Of a stretch of 64,000 bases of DNA, positions 36,640 to 47,899 are shown piece by piece (within the stretch, counting starts at the first letter, position 1; each line of letters starts with the position of its first letter). The position numbers were made by a program, and so were the translations under genes. Source of the stretch: Trema orientale (Eukaryota > Streptophyta > Magnoliopsida > Rosales > Cannabaceae); NCBI GenBank assembly GCA_002914845.1, contig JXTC01000079.1:572180-636179 (forward strand). Direction: 5' to 3'. The notes beneath the pieces were generated by a model. That model did no database searches. It saw only the letters and a list, made by a program, of their open reading frames with translations, and was not told the origin of the DNA.

Positions 36640-37633
36640 ATTGATGAGAGCCCTCCTAGTAGCTAAAAAGGTCAGTCAAGAATAATAGGTATTTCTTGAT
36701 CATCTTCAATATCGAGCACTAGAAAATTTGCTGGAAAGATGTATTTGTCGACCTTTATTAGAACATCTTCAACAATACCTCTTGGATACTTTATAGATCA
36801 GTCAGCCAATTGCAGAGAAACAATAGTTGGTTTTACTTACTCCAAACGCAATTTATTGTATACCGAGAGCAGCATTAGGTTGATACGTGTACCAAGATCA
36901 CATAGAGCTTTATCAAAGAATGAATTCTAATGGTGCACGGAATATTAAAGCTCTTAGGATTCTTTAGCTTGAGTGAAAGTTTCTTCTATAAGATCGCACA
37001 TCACTCCTCAATAAGTGCAACTATTTCATATTCTTTTAGTTTCTTCTTATTGAATAAAATTTCTTTCAAAAACTTCACATAATTTGGCATTTGTGCTAGA
37101 GCACAAGCGAAAGGTATGTTTATATGGAGCTTCTTGAAAACATCTAGAAACTTTGAGAATTGCTTGTCTAAGTTGTGTTTATAGAACCTTTGAAGAAATG
37201 AAAGATGAGGAAAATATGGCAGCGGGTTATCTTGGAACAACTTTGATCTTGGCTTTTCTGGCGCAACATGTCTTGTCTCAGATTGCTCTTGGGGTTGTGT
37301 CCGATGCTGACCTTTTGAGACCGTAGGTGGTGTTAGAGCAGATTGTGGTGGGTTAGCTGAAATTAGTTGGCCTGATCACTCTACTTGCTTCCTACTCCTT
37401 AGTGTTATAGCATTACATTGCTCTTTGAGGTTCACCTCTATATTACTTGGTAGAGTATCTTGTGGTTGAGATTTGATTGCCTCAGCTAGCTGCCCAATTT
37501 GTGTCTCCAAATTCTTTTGTGAACTAGCTAGGTTACAATTCGAGTTCATCAATTCTTGAGTAAGTTGAACAAGTTTTTGGTGCTTTTGTTGGGGATTGTT
37601 TAATTGAATTTCTTTTACTAATATTGATACCAA
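36640..37633 (-). pseudogene. Ty3/Gypsy gag-protease fragment
   Basis: On the minus strand, from 37633 leftwards: a gag C-terminal part (with SNCNLASSQKNLETQIGQLAEA and NAITLRSRK), then FSKFLDVFKKLHINIPFACAL (37001-37240), then the protease region with ALCDLG (the active-site DxG has become DLG-T), LQLAD, KYPRGIVEDVL and IPIILD (about 36650-36960). Stops and shifts separate the parts. No polymerase follows on the left. Confidence 0.8.
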
Positions 37634-37715
37634 ATAACTTTAGTCTTAATCTAACTTTTATTTTATTTTATTTTATTTACTGTGACTGATGAACGAGGAG
37701 ACAACCTGATGGATA

Positions 37716-37800
37716 AGCAAGATGGAGCAATTGTGAACAACCAGGTATTACGTGATTATGCTTTCCCCGTAATCAACGAGATATCCTTAGGGATAAAATG
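37716..37800 (+). pseudogene. Gypsy gag N-terminus-like fragment, opposite strand
   Basis: A plus-strand reading gives NNQVLRDYAFPVINE, which resembles the first conserved block of Gypsy gag proteins (R.LRDYA.P). It is on the opposite strand to the neighbouring gag-protease piece, so the locus is rearranged or composed of two elements. Confidence 0.45.
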
Positions 37801-37804
37801 CCAA

Positions 37805-38400
37805 AAGTAATGAAATCTATTATTAATTGGCTTAGAGATAAACAACAGAAAATTAAGAGGATTGAGAATGTATAATTGGTGTCCTAGGTTGTTCACATTG
37901 GTATTTTTTTTTTCTATTTATTATCTAGTAATTTATTAGATTAAATATTTTGATATTATATATGAATGTAATACCTGGGTCATGACCCATAATTATTAAT
38001 TATATCTAGACCAAAATGGCATGAGACATGAATGAGCTGGAACTAAATATTTCTGAGACGGCACGACATGATTAACATCATTAAGTATAAGAAAGATAAT
38101 GTGGGAAGTGAGGAACGAAGTGGGTTTCTGAAAACAAAATTGATATGGTTACCGCTGGGATGCGTCTAGGGTACCCTAACCTCTCAAACAGCTTGAATTT
38201 CGATTTTTTTTCTTCTTAGGAGGGAACTGCTAGAAAGCACCAAATTAAAATTGAAGGAGAATAAAAGCATCAAATTGAATAATATATTGTTATATATAGT
38301 TCATAGTGTTATCATGAGATAGCTTCAACTAAAGCAACATCGATATTGATTCAAAGGGGACCAGTATATCTGATAAACCATAGAGTAATTTAACAAACAA
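37805..38400. other. AT-rich spacer before the MATH array
   Basis: No gene seen. It probably contains the 3' UTR of MATH gene A at its right end. Confidence 0.35.
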
Positions 38401-38417
38401 TTTATTTTATTTTGTTA

Positions 38418-38802
38418 CTAATCTTGTTTAACTAATCCAAGTACTTGAAACTGAGCTTCTATGATGCAAGTGTCGTTCAACAGAAATCCATTTTCTGGAT
38501 GTTTGAATTTTGCCAGCGACATGAACTGACGGAAGCCCCATCCCGCGGCGGAGGAGAAAAGATTGTTGGCTGGAACACAAACAAATACATTTATAGTTAT
38601 GTGATTTCAAATATTAATGCAAGCTAGCTAGATATATATATATATATATATGGCACATACTGTATATATAGGATAAAGAAAACAATCTTTCACAAATTGT
38701 ATATATAGTATATATATATATATAGCTAGAAATATTATCCGTGATTTCAAATATGTACATATTTCTTGAAAATCACGGATAAATATATATAGCACTGTAT
38801 AC

Positions 38803-38842
<40 letters not shown>

Positions 38843-41800
38843 CCTGACACAAATATTTTAGGATTAAATAATTTAAGTTCAAGATGATCAGCAGCAAACT
38901 TGTCGAACGTTAAAATCGATGAAAATTTAGTTTAAAAAAAATAAAATCGATTAAAATTTTGTATGATAAATTAAACTCATTAAACTAAAAATTGCCATTT
39001 TATATATGTAGTGTGTATGATAAATTAAATTAGACTCGAGCTTTTCAGCAACTTTATGCATCCTGGGCTCACCTGTTTGCTCAAAATGCTTCCCATTAGT
39101 TTGGTGCCTCATACGCAAAATGTAGTAGACAAAGAGCTTAGTGTTTGGAGGAAGAGTTGAAATATCCAATTGCAGAAACAGTGAAATGTTGCTCCCCTTC
39201 CCTTCTCCAAACCCATTAGGATAAAGCAAAATCCTCCTGAGAACATATATCAAAAAAATATATGTTACCAAATTAAATTAGAATGTTTTATTAACATATG
39301 AATCCATATACATTAAAGTCTAAAAATTCCTCTCCAGAAATTTATTTTATTATTATTTGTTTTTTCACAATTTTAGACATACGTACGTACCATTTGTAGT
39401 CTCCACCAGCGAACAATTCGGATTCATACCGCTCAAGCGTTTTAGTTGAAAAAGAATCAATCTTCCAATTATCAGTGCAAGTAATAGGCTCCTCAATCAT
39501 TGATAAACACTCCCCTTTGAATGTGTTTTTGACCACGAAAACCTCTGCTCCGAAAGTACAAGTGCCATTGACAAGGTATCCATTGGAACGGTCATTAAAG
39601 GTATTGAGATCAATGAATTTGGGAATACACCATTTAGTCTTCATTGAATGGAAACGCATTGCTTTTTGATCTTCGCTTCACCAGAGTAAGAATTAAGAAT
39701 AAATATTTAAAATACTATATTTCGATATGTGTGTGTGTATATTTTTATTCAGTTTAATTAGTTTGTGCAATATTGTACAGTTGTTCATCAAAATAAATAT
39801 AACAGATAATAATTAAAGCCAAGTATGCATATCAGTTCAAAATTTTAAACCAATCAAATTTTTTCTTGTAATTATATGTGTATACCTCATCATAATTTTG
39901 TGGGTACTTTAGTCAATATGCAAATATATAATTGATTAAAAACTAATAATTCACTACAAGAAAGACAGCTTTCTCCAACGCATCTCTTGTAGCACATCGG
40001 GGAAAGAGATAATTGCTGACGTGCTAGACACAAGCACATCGGCAAAAGGCGATAAAAAAATTTGGGGTTGGGGAAACTCTATACTAATGCGCCACGCGTC
40101 AGCGTAAAGTTTGGCCGATAAAATAGCCCGCGTATTGATAACCCTGCCCGGACAGTACTTTGTCTTTCTGTCAGGAAAGGATTTAATTAAAAAAAAAACT
40201 GTGGAAAATTCCGCAAATGTAAATATTTTGGCACCTTTAATTTTTTTAATTAATTTAAAAATATTTGCCGACGCATTTATTACGTCGGCATATTTGTTTT
40301 TAATTTTTTTTTAATGTATTTAACTTTAATTTTAAAGAAACGATGTCTTTTTTTCTTTAAAAACTGAAAGATCCTATGCCGACGTATTTAAATGCGTCAG
40401 CGTTTCCTCTTCTTATCTTCTTTGTTCAGCCCCTATCACTAAAGTACTCTCTCTTTGTTTTTGTTTGTCTGTCTCTCTCTCTCTCTCTCATCCTCTTCCT
40501 CTTTAACTAAAAAGTCTTTCTTCTTCTCTTTGTTTGCTTGGGTTGATTTCCTCTCTCTTTCTTTCTTCTCAAACTTCATAAGGTAAAACATTTCTCTTCC
40601 CTCTCTCTGTTTGTAAGTTTTTTTTTCCTGTTCATTTTGTTTATTTTTTATTTTTATCTTTTTTAGTGAAGCTCTTTGATTAAGCTCTGGGATTTCATCT
40701 CGCTCATCAGTTGTTCTCTCTGATTAAGATTTGAGGTAAGTCGTTTTGATTTAGATTTTTAGAATCTTTGGTTATTTTGTTTGGAATTTATGGCTATTCA
40801 TTTTGGGTTTAGGGTTATTTTTGTTTGGGGGTTCATGGAATATGTATTTAGTGATTAGCAGAATTTGTGGAATTTTTTTGTTAAACAAATTCTTTGTTGT
40901 CAAATTTTTCTTTCGTTTATTGCTTCTTTAATCTGCCTATAAAAATTTTTCATGTCTACTTATGATATTTAATAGTTTTGGAGTAGTTTGGATTCTTTTT
41001 AATCTGTTTGTCGTATATTAAAATTTTTAAAGTTTATAAAGAAAATTTATTTAGAACACTTTAGATTCTTTTTTAATCTTATGCAGCCATATTTTTAACC
41101 TTGAAGCAGCAGCTGGCTGAGAAGGAAGTAGAGCACGTACGGCGGATCGACGAGATTCAGCGCCAGATGGTCGAGAAGAAAGTAGAGAACCAATGCCAAC
41201 TCGAGGAGACTCAGTAGCAACTCAACGAGCAAAACCGAGTATTTAAAACGTTGATTGCAAAGCTTGGCATCGAGATTCCACTGCCTCTGCCTCTAGAATC
41301 TTAGATTTTTTTATTTTTGTAATATGTTATAATTTTAGATACAGTTTGGATATTTTGTTTATTTAATAAAATTTGGTTATTAATTTATCCCTTTTCAAAT
41401 TTTAATATATTAGTAAACATTTATTATTAATAAATATAATTAATTAAATAATCAACTAAATAATTAATTTTTTAAATAACTACAACTTTTGCCGAGGCAA
41501 AAAATGCGTCGATAAAAGTTTTTCTAAAATTCTTTAAAAATACATTCATCGATGCATTTTGTCATCGGCAAAGGTATTTTTATTTTTTTAAAAATTCTGT
41601 AAAATACCATTGTCGACACATTGTATTATCGGAAAATAGATTTTATTTTGCTTAATTAATTTTTTTAGTAACTTTCGAGGATGAAGAAATGCGTCGGCAA
41701 TTGTTAGATATTCACCGACGCCTTTTGCGCCGGTAAATGGTTATTAGTTTCAAAATTTCGTGATATTCTCCGACACAAATGGCCGCTGAGGAGAAAATCC

Positions 41801-43804
41801 TTGACTTTTGCGGACGATAAAATGCGTCGGAGAAAGTCTTCTTTCTTGTAGTACTTAATGACTAATGAGGGTGATTAGTGGTAGTACTCACGATGAATAA
41901 CAATACAGCTAAATTACATAAGTTACTTTTAAAAACATTTAGCGATTACTTCACAAATTCACTCTGTAATGAAATTATATGTTGATAAGTACTAAACTTT
42001 ACAATTAAGTTTTTAGTACTACATTTCAAATTAGTATAAATGTGTCAAGTTAGTTTAACAATTATTTTTTTCCAATACAAGAGCAAATTGATATGGAAAG
42101 TACCTTGGCAAGTAACATACTGATCCCGAATTTGATCATACAGAAAGAAAGCAAAGACAACATTGACTTCCCAACCAACAGAGAGAGAATTCGTGTCTAG
42201 CACTCTCAAGAAGATAGAAATATGATCTTCCCCTCCATTTTTCTTGTCCCCTTTAGGGAAGATAGATATTTCCCTGCAAATATTATGTACATTAGATATA
42301 TGTATATATTATTAATGTTGTTGTGACTGGGAGAAGAATTTTTTATTTTTTTAGAACTAGTTGACAATGTAAACAAACCCTTATATTTATTAAGCCAATG
42401 AGCTTTTACCATAACTTAATTTTATATGTAGACATTATACAATAAAATATAAAGAACACACGGTGTTGGTACGACTCTAATTATATGGAGATTTTATAGG
42501 TGGACACTACACGTATTTGAAAATTGCTAAAAGGCACATGATCACCTGCTTCACGGTGTCAATACCATTTATATATATGCGTTAGATATATATGCAAGAA
42601 AACTGAAAGTAAAAAATACCATTTGTAGCCTCCGGCTTCAAACTCAGAACGGTAATTGATTATTGGGGATTTTGAAAGCGATGGAAATGTCTCGATTTTG
42701 AGCAAGAAGTGACTCGGCACAACATCTCTTCCTGAAAATATATATAACTCAAAGCTCAAACATGCATTAACGAGGGAGACATATGGCAAACTGTTAAGCA
42801 GCTATTGCTATTGTAAGGTTCCTTTTTCGTTTTCTTTTATTTTTTTTTTTAAAATTTCTGAACAAGATATATGTCTGCTAAGTTGTTAGGTGCTTTATGT
42901 TATGTTATTAATGCATGTGTTTTAGTAATGAAATGCAAATCTAGACTTTTATAACTGTCATATTTAGTTTTATCGATAAAACTATTATAATTTGTACCAA
43001 TTGCCAACATCAAAGCTAATTTCTTGATTATTTTGTTACAAACTAATTAGCTTGATTGGCAAGCATTTACAGCTCAAATCCCATACTTCTATATTATGTG
43101 TGTATATAAAACAAAAAAAAAAAAAAAAAAACCCTAGTTTATTGATTATATACTACCATAAAATTTTATTCATTTCCTATTATATAAAGCTCCCTTTCTG
43201 GCCACATATTTAATTGATGAAAAAATTAAAAGCTAGAAAAGGATTTAGTCTTATAACGCGTAACGATGAAAGCAGGTTGGAGATGCAGAAATAGGTTGCA
43301 GCAGTCCCCTTGTTGGCGGAACAGGACCGAGAGGCCGGCCGGAAGACACCGGTCGGAAGCCGATTGCTTGTAACAAATCTTGTAAAGGCAAACGAGGATT
43401 AGATAAAGAGGCCGCTTGATCACTTTCCAAACTTTCTTCTGGACGACGAGGCGGAGGACCTGTTTCACATATATAACAACTTAATTAATTTGTAACACTT
43501 TCATTTTTAATTCCCCCGAGACGATCGAGGGAAAATGAATGCTGGCTAGGTTTTAAGAAATAATGATTCACTTCATTTAAAAAAAAAAAAAAAAATTGAA
43601 AGAAAAAACTTTCAAAAGTACTATATATATGTATTTACAAATATTCTTGATATATACATTTACGTACATACCCTCACTTTCTTGGGACGTTTCTTCTTGA
43701 TCATCATCAAGTACTCCCATGAACAGTCTTAACAAGTCGTGGCCATAATCCTCTCCCTCGGACGATGACGAAGTATGATCAGGGGAACGAATAGGAGATG
43801 TCAT
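38418..43804 (-). CDS. Two-MATH-domain (TRAF-like) protein, array gene A
   Basis: Exons 43804-43672, 42731-42620, 42273-42104, 39670-39391, 39236-39073 and 38569-38418 join to 336 aa. All junctions are GT-AG and keep phase. The acidic Ser-rich N-terminus (1-45) precedes MATH 1 (about 50-186; FEAGGYKW at its first exon border) and MATH 2 (about 205-332; GGDYKW, SLAKFKHPENGFLLNDTC). MATH domains are TRAF-type beta-sandwiches that bind peptide motifs; plant proteins with only MATH domains are mostly uncharacterised and related to the N-terminus of UBP12/13. No protease or BTB domain is present. Intron 3 (41.0-39.7 kb side) holds a CACTA element. A TATATA motif lies near 43872-43879. The last exon is missing no conserved block and the gene looks intact. 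Confidence 0.85.
38803..38841. repeat. (TTA)n microsatellite
   Basis: About 13 trinucleotide units in the last large intron of MATH gene A. Confidence 0.9.
39952..41853. mobile_element. Non-autonomous CACTA (En/Spm) element in MATH gene A
   Basis: The left end CACTACAAGAAAGACAGCTT faces an inverted right end whose reverse complement starts TACTACAAGAAAGAAGACTT (first base changed). Both are followed by TTCTCC.ACGCAT. The subterminal regions (about 39975-40120, 40265-40410 and 41490-41835) contain many copies of ATGCGTCGGC or its inverse, often as back-to-back palindromes, as in TnpA-binding arrays. The flanking 3 bp (ATT / CTT) match at two of three positions. Only a small coding remnant remains (41101-41304). 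Confidence 0.88.
41101..41304 (+). pseudogene. Coiled-coil C-terminal remnant of a CACTA-encoded protein
   Basis: The plus-strand frame gives a heptad-like helix (LKQQLAEKEVEHVRRIDEIQ..., then EKKVENQCQLEETQ) with one in-frame TAG at 41214-41216, followed by FKTLIAKLG and a stop at 41302-41304. Such charged helices occur at the C-terminus of plant transposase-associated proteins in CACTA elements. A TGCAG acceptor lies just before it and a CT-rich leader with possible splice donors at 40440-40740. Confidence 0.5.
43045..43132 (+). mobile_element. Possible short SINE-like fragment with poly(A)
   Basis: TTAGCTTGATTGGCAAGCA resembles a tRNA A-box region, GCTCAAATCCC a partial B box, and an A-run of about 20 follows. 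The boxes are closer together than in a tRNA. It lies in intron 1 of MATH gene A. Confidence 0.25.
43251..43459 (-). other. Possible alternative exon with stop in MATH gene A intron 1
   Basis: After an ACAG acceptor at 43463-43460 there is a 69-codon open frame in the same phase as exon 1, ending TAA at 43253-43251. It is GC-richer than the intron and encodes a Pro/Leu/Ser-rich peptide. Joined to exon 1 it would give a 113-aa protein without MATH domains. Skipping it keeps phase, because exon 1 and the first MATH exon are both phase 1. Confidence 0.3.
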
Positions 43805-44439
43805 TATATATATAAATTTGGCTTAGCAATGGCAATGTATAACTCCTGAAATTAATCTGTACGAAGAGTTTCACCGCCTATATATGAATTGGATAGCTTT
43901 ATATATGTATGTGAATCATTTGGCTTAACATTAAGTTATCATTTCTCCTTTTCTTGTTTAGCGTGAAACGTCCTTTGCTTTTCTCTGGTTAAGAATATTT
44001 ATTCGATATCCTTTTTCTGCACCGAAAGAAAAAATGTATCCTTAATATATGGTATATTCCTGTCTTCAATGCCAAACCAGCGACCAATTATTCGTTTTTA
44101 TCATCGCTTCCGTGTTGAAATAAAAATATAAATCTTGTAACAAAGATAAAGTTTACCATGCCATACTAGCTTAGTTGTAAACAAAATATTTCAAATCTGC
44201 TAAAAAAAAGAGATAAAATAATAAGACAAAAAATAAGAAAATAACATTATATGTTATTTTTCCCAATATTAACAATTAATAAACCGTTTTAGTTTTTATT
44301 GTTTTGTTTTTTGATTTTTTTTTATTTTATAATTGTTCAATTTAGGAAGATATATCTCTTGATATGCGGTGGTTTTTGGTTTTTCTTATCATATTTTAGA
44401 CCACTCTTTTTTTTTTTTTTTGTTGGGGTTCATTTTTTT

Positions 44440-44705
44440 CTTTTTTTTTTTAAAGAAAATTAGGCCTCTACGAATTTTTTAGAAAAAAATTAGAAAAATA
44501 TGGTGGACTCAGTTTTTCTAGGTTCGAAATAGCATTTTTTTTAATACCATTCTTTTTTGAAAATTTTTTAAAAATACCATTTTTAAAATAGTAACTAGTA
44601 ACCAGTAACCAGTTTTCAGCTTCTAGTAACTAGTAACCATTTTAAAAATAATATGTTTCTAAAAACTTCTTAAAAAGTAGTATTTTTCTAATTCTTTTTT
44701 ATTTT
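44440..44705. mobile_element. Foldback element with GTAACTAGTAACCAG core
   Basis: The arms TTAGAAAAATA...AATACCATT and inverted AGTAGTATTTTTCTAA flank a core with four or more AGTAACYAGTAACC units. The layout resembles 34780-35205. Confidence 0.5.
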
Positions 44706-44756
44706 ATGGGTAAAAGTGTTAGAAACTATTTTTTTAGTATACTCAGATCTCATTCT

Positions 44757-45115
44757 ATGGAAGTATTTGGTGAATCTTATATTTTTTTTTCTTTTAATGT
44801 TGTCATAATAAACTTCTGTATCATTTCTGATTCAACTTTGGATAGTTTTTTGTATTATGATACTCGTCTTCTAATGATTTTTGGTTTTAAAACGAGAGGC
44901 ACTAACAATATAGGTTAAGTAGAAGATCATAATGAGACAAGTATTTGGTTAATCTTATCTCTTTAATTCTTTTAGTGTCGTTATCAAACACATTTATATC
45001 ATTTCTGACTCAAATTTGGGTCATAATTTCGTGTGATGATCTTTGGCTCCAGTGACTTACGGATTTAAAGCGAGAGACACTAACATTATGGGTTGAGTAG
45101 AGGATCATAATGAGC
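44757..45115. repeat. Two-copy ~180-bp tandem repeat
   Basis: Both units run AAGTATTTGGT.AATCTTAT, CTTTTA.TGT.GT, TATCATTTCTGA.TCAA, ACGAGAGGCACTAACA / GCGAGAGACACTAACA, GTAGA.GATCATAATGAG. Confidence 0.75.
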
Positions 45116-45834
45116 AAACATTGGAAGAACCTGAATTTTTGAAGGGTAAATAGATAATTTGGCCAATTTTTGGGTTAAAATATAGAGGAATTTGATTGCA
45201 AAAGTTTTGTGAAGCAGGGACTAAAATATAATTTTTGGAAGGACTAAATTGAAAGACTTTTGAAAAAGGGGGACTAAAGAGTAATTTTTAAAAATTGTAC
45301 CGTCCCCATTAAGAGAGGACCATGTGTCCCTCTCACTCTCAGCTCACTCTTTCTCTCTCCTCCCTCAAGTGCTCCTTCTTCTCCCAGCCGGCAAAAACGC
45401 CGAAAATTTGTCCAGCCTCAACGAGCCTCTTAACAGTCGTTTCAGGCCACGCCACCATCTGGATCTGGACTGCACCGCTGAGATGAGCAACTACTGGAAA
45501 TTTCGAAAAATGATTTCGAAAAATAATTTTACCAAAAACGATTTCCGTAATTTTGTAAACAAATCAAGAACGCAACGGAATTGATATTTTAAAATTTTTC
45601 TTGAAACTTTACAAAACAAAACGTAGGATCATTAATCTAACATAAATCAATTCCTGATCTTAATTAATCTGTGTGAAAGATTTAGTTGTTGAAGTATTAC
45701 AATACAGATATATATTGTACAAATGTGCAAGGAGGCCAGTTATGTATGTTATGGATAAAGAAAATATCGTTCTTTGACTCCTGTGGTACCAGTTGCAAAT
45801 TGATCAATATTAACGAATAATAATATTCTTACTC

Positions 45835-45882
<48 letters not shown>

Positions 45883-46505
45883 CTAAACCACAAAACGACA
45901 AAATAAAAAACAAAAGTAATACAGGAGAACGACCAAAGCTTAAAAGTCCATGATATGGCAGCATATAACAGTTCATATGATTTAGTAATTGATTCAGGTG
46001 TGTTGATTCCACAAAATTTGGCTCCAAAATTTTAGGTGTGTGTAACATTATTATTTTACATTAAACGATCGAATATGGGGTATACTAATTCTATATAATC
46101 AAAATTAATAATTGTCAATGGTCAGGGTAGTCCTTTAACCATCCCGACATATTTGGACCTAAACTTATATGTATATGTATTCTTTGAATATTTGTCCAAG
46201 AATTTAGTACCTAACGAGAGATGAGCAGACAATCCGGAAGATGCTCTTCCTTCTCTTTGATTGCACCTCTATGACCATGGGTATCTCTCCCTCGGCGAAC
46301 ATGAACGAGCTCGGGATTTCTCCTGCGATAACTTAGCTCTCTCACACTCTCTCTTTTTCTCTCTGTATCAGGTTAAGCACAGTTACTGTGTATGTAGTAG
46401 ACATGTGGCTACTGTACAGATGCTTAGGAAAACTTTTCTCTTAAGTATTAGAGAGATATAAACCCTATTAGGCCTATTGGGCTTAACTGACTATTTAGTT
46501 AAATT
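45116..46505. other. Intergenic with (AT)n tract
   Basis: No gene supported. 45838-45881 is an (AT)n microsatellite. 45120-45600 has the GGACTAAA.T.TAATTTTT style of an old LTR or MULE end but no matching partner. Confidence 0.4.
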
Positions 46506-46507
46506 AT

Positions 46508-46800
46508 TGAAAAATTTAGGTGGATGACCAAAATTTTTAATTTGATCAAGTAGATGTCTACTTTTAAAATTTTATAGCTAAATGTCCAGGTATATATATT
46601 TTTACACTTAGTAGATACATATATCTACCAATTTTAGTTACTGTACTGAAATGCACTGGGTATATAATTTTTTATACTTGGTATATAAAATTTTACACTT
46701 GATATGTAAGCATATATACTGGACATTTTGCTATAACGTTTGACAAAGGGACATTTACTGAAATTGGACCCAAAATTTGGTCATATTTCTATAAGCCCTT
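46508..46800. mobile_element. Foldback element
   Basis: The left arm (GATGACCAAAATTTTTAA, TTTTATAGCTAAATGTCCAG) pairs with the reverse complement of the right arm (TATGACCAAATTTTGGG, GTTATAGCAAAATGTCCAG) over about 75 bp. TAAATTATT / TAATTATT outside may be the target duplication. Confidence 0.65.
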
Positions 46801-46959
46801 TAATTATTAGGCTATTTGTAAGCTAGATAGGGGACCTTATGGATTCAAGTAGTCTAAGCTACAATGGGCCAACTACCCACAATCTTAATTATGACTGAGC
46901 CTTATCCATTAATATTGTGGCACTAATATTACACTCTTAGACTAAATGTCATATATTTT

Positions 46960-47890
46960 CTATGAAGCAAATTAACATTTTAATTAACTTGATCTATTTA
47001 GCATATATTATATATGTAGATATACCCCCGACGCAATGTTGTACTAGTGAGGTAAAATTACCGTATTACTCCTTTAGTACATATTTACATTTGAGTTGCT
47101 ATTTTTCATCTAATGGATAATAATTGACTATGGTGTTTGTAACTACCCATATAAACACAATCAAATTCACAAAGTGAATACCTGGCATTTAGTTGTTATT
47201 ATCCAAGTCCTTGAAAAAACTTAAAACGACATTGTATACATGGTGTCTAAATTATAAAAGGCATTCTCATCAATTCACAAATTTTATCTTCTAAAATATC
47301 AGAGTTCGAACCATATAATCGGAACTAGTTCTTTAGTAAGTCAAGAAGATAAAACTTATGAAAGCAAGTCTGACAATCACTAAGATTAAGATAATCTTGC
47401 AATAGTGCTAGATTAGTGAAAGATAGAATATTGAGTTATGACACTTAACCTCAAATTTTATTTTCACTTAGTCTAGTACAATGCACTTATAACTTTCTTA
47501 TAACGCATTAGTGTTTCTATCTGAAGTCAGACACTTCGATGATTAGAGACTTCATCAATCCCATTAAAATAGACAACACTACATTCTATAGCAAAATAAA
47601 GTATTCCATCTTTATTTGCAGAATGTGAACTTTTTATTTAGACATAATGAAATAAAGAATTTAGTCTCCTATATATGAACACTTCACACGAACAATTATT
47701 TATTACTCATTATTAGTTATGGAAACTTTTAGATATTTGCATAATAGAAAACATAAACATCACATGTATATAATTGGGACATAATATGGAATTTATTAAT
47801 AACAAATAGATAACACTTAAATCTAATAAATATTGTTCAAAATGCCTAACAAAGAAACTGTTTTCTAAGGCATATTCCCAATAGCAACCT
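46960..47890 (-). mobile_element. Copia-like LTR remnant
   Basis: On the minus strand the sequence reads TATTGGGAATATGCCTTAGA from 47886, followed by AT-rich sequence with AATAAATTCCATATTATG and further leader-like sequence. This style is typical of plant Copia LTR starts. No coding region adjoins it. The left limit is uncertain. Confidence 0.35.
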
Positions 47891-47899
47891 GCCGCCACC

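Noticed and set aside
47300-47330. GAGTTCGAACC as a tRNA/SINE B box (-)
   Set aside because: No A box at a suitable distance; the surrounding sequence looks like a Copia-type LTR.
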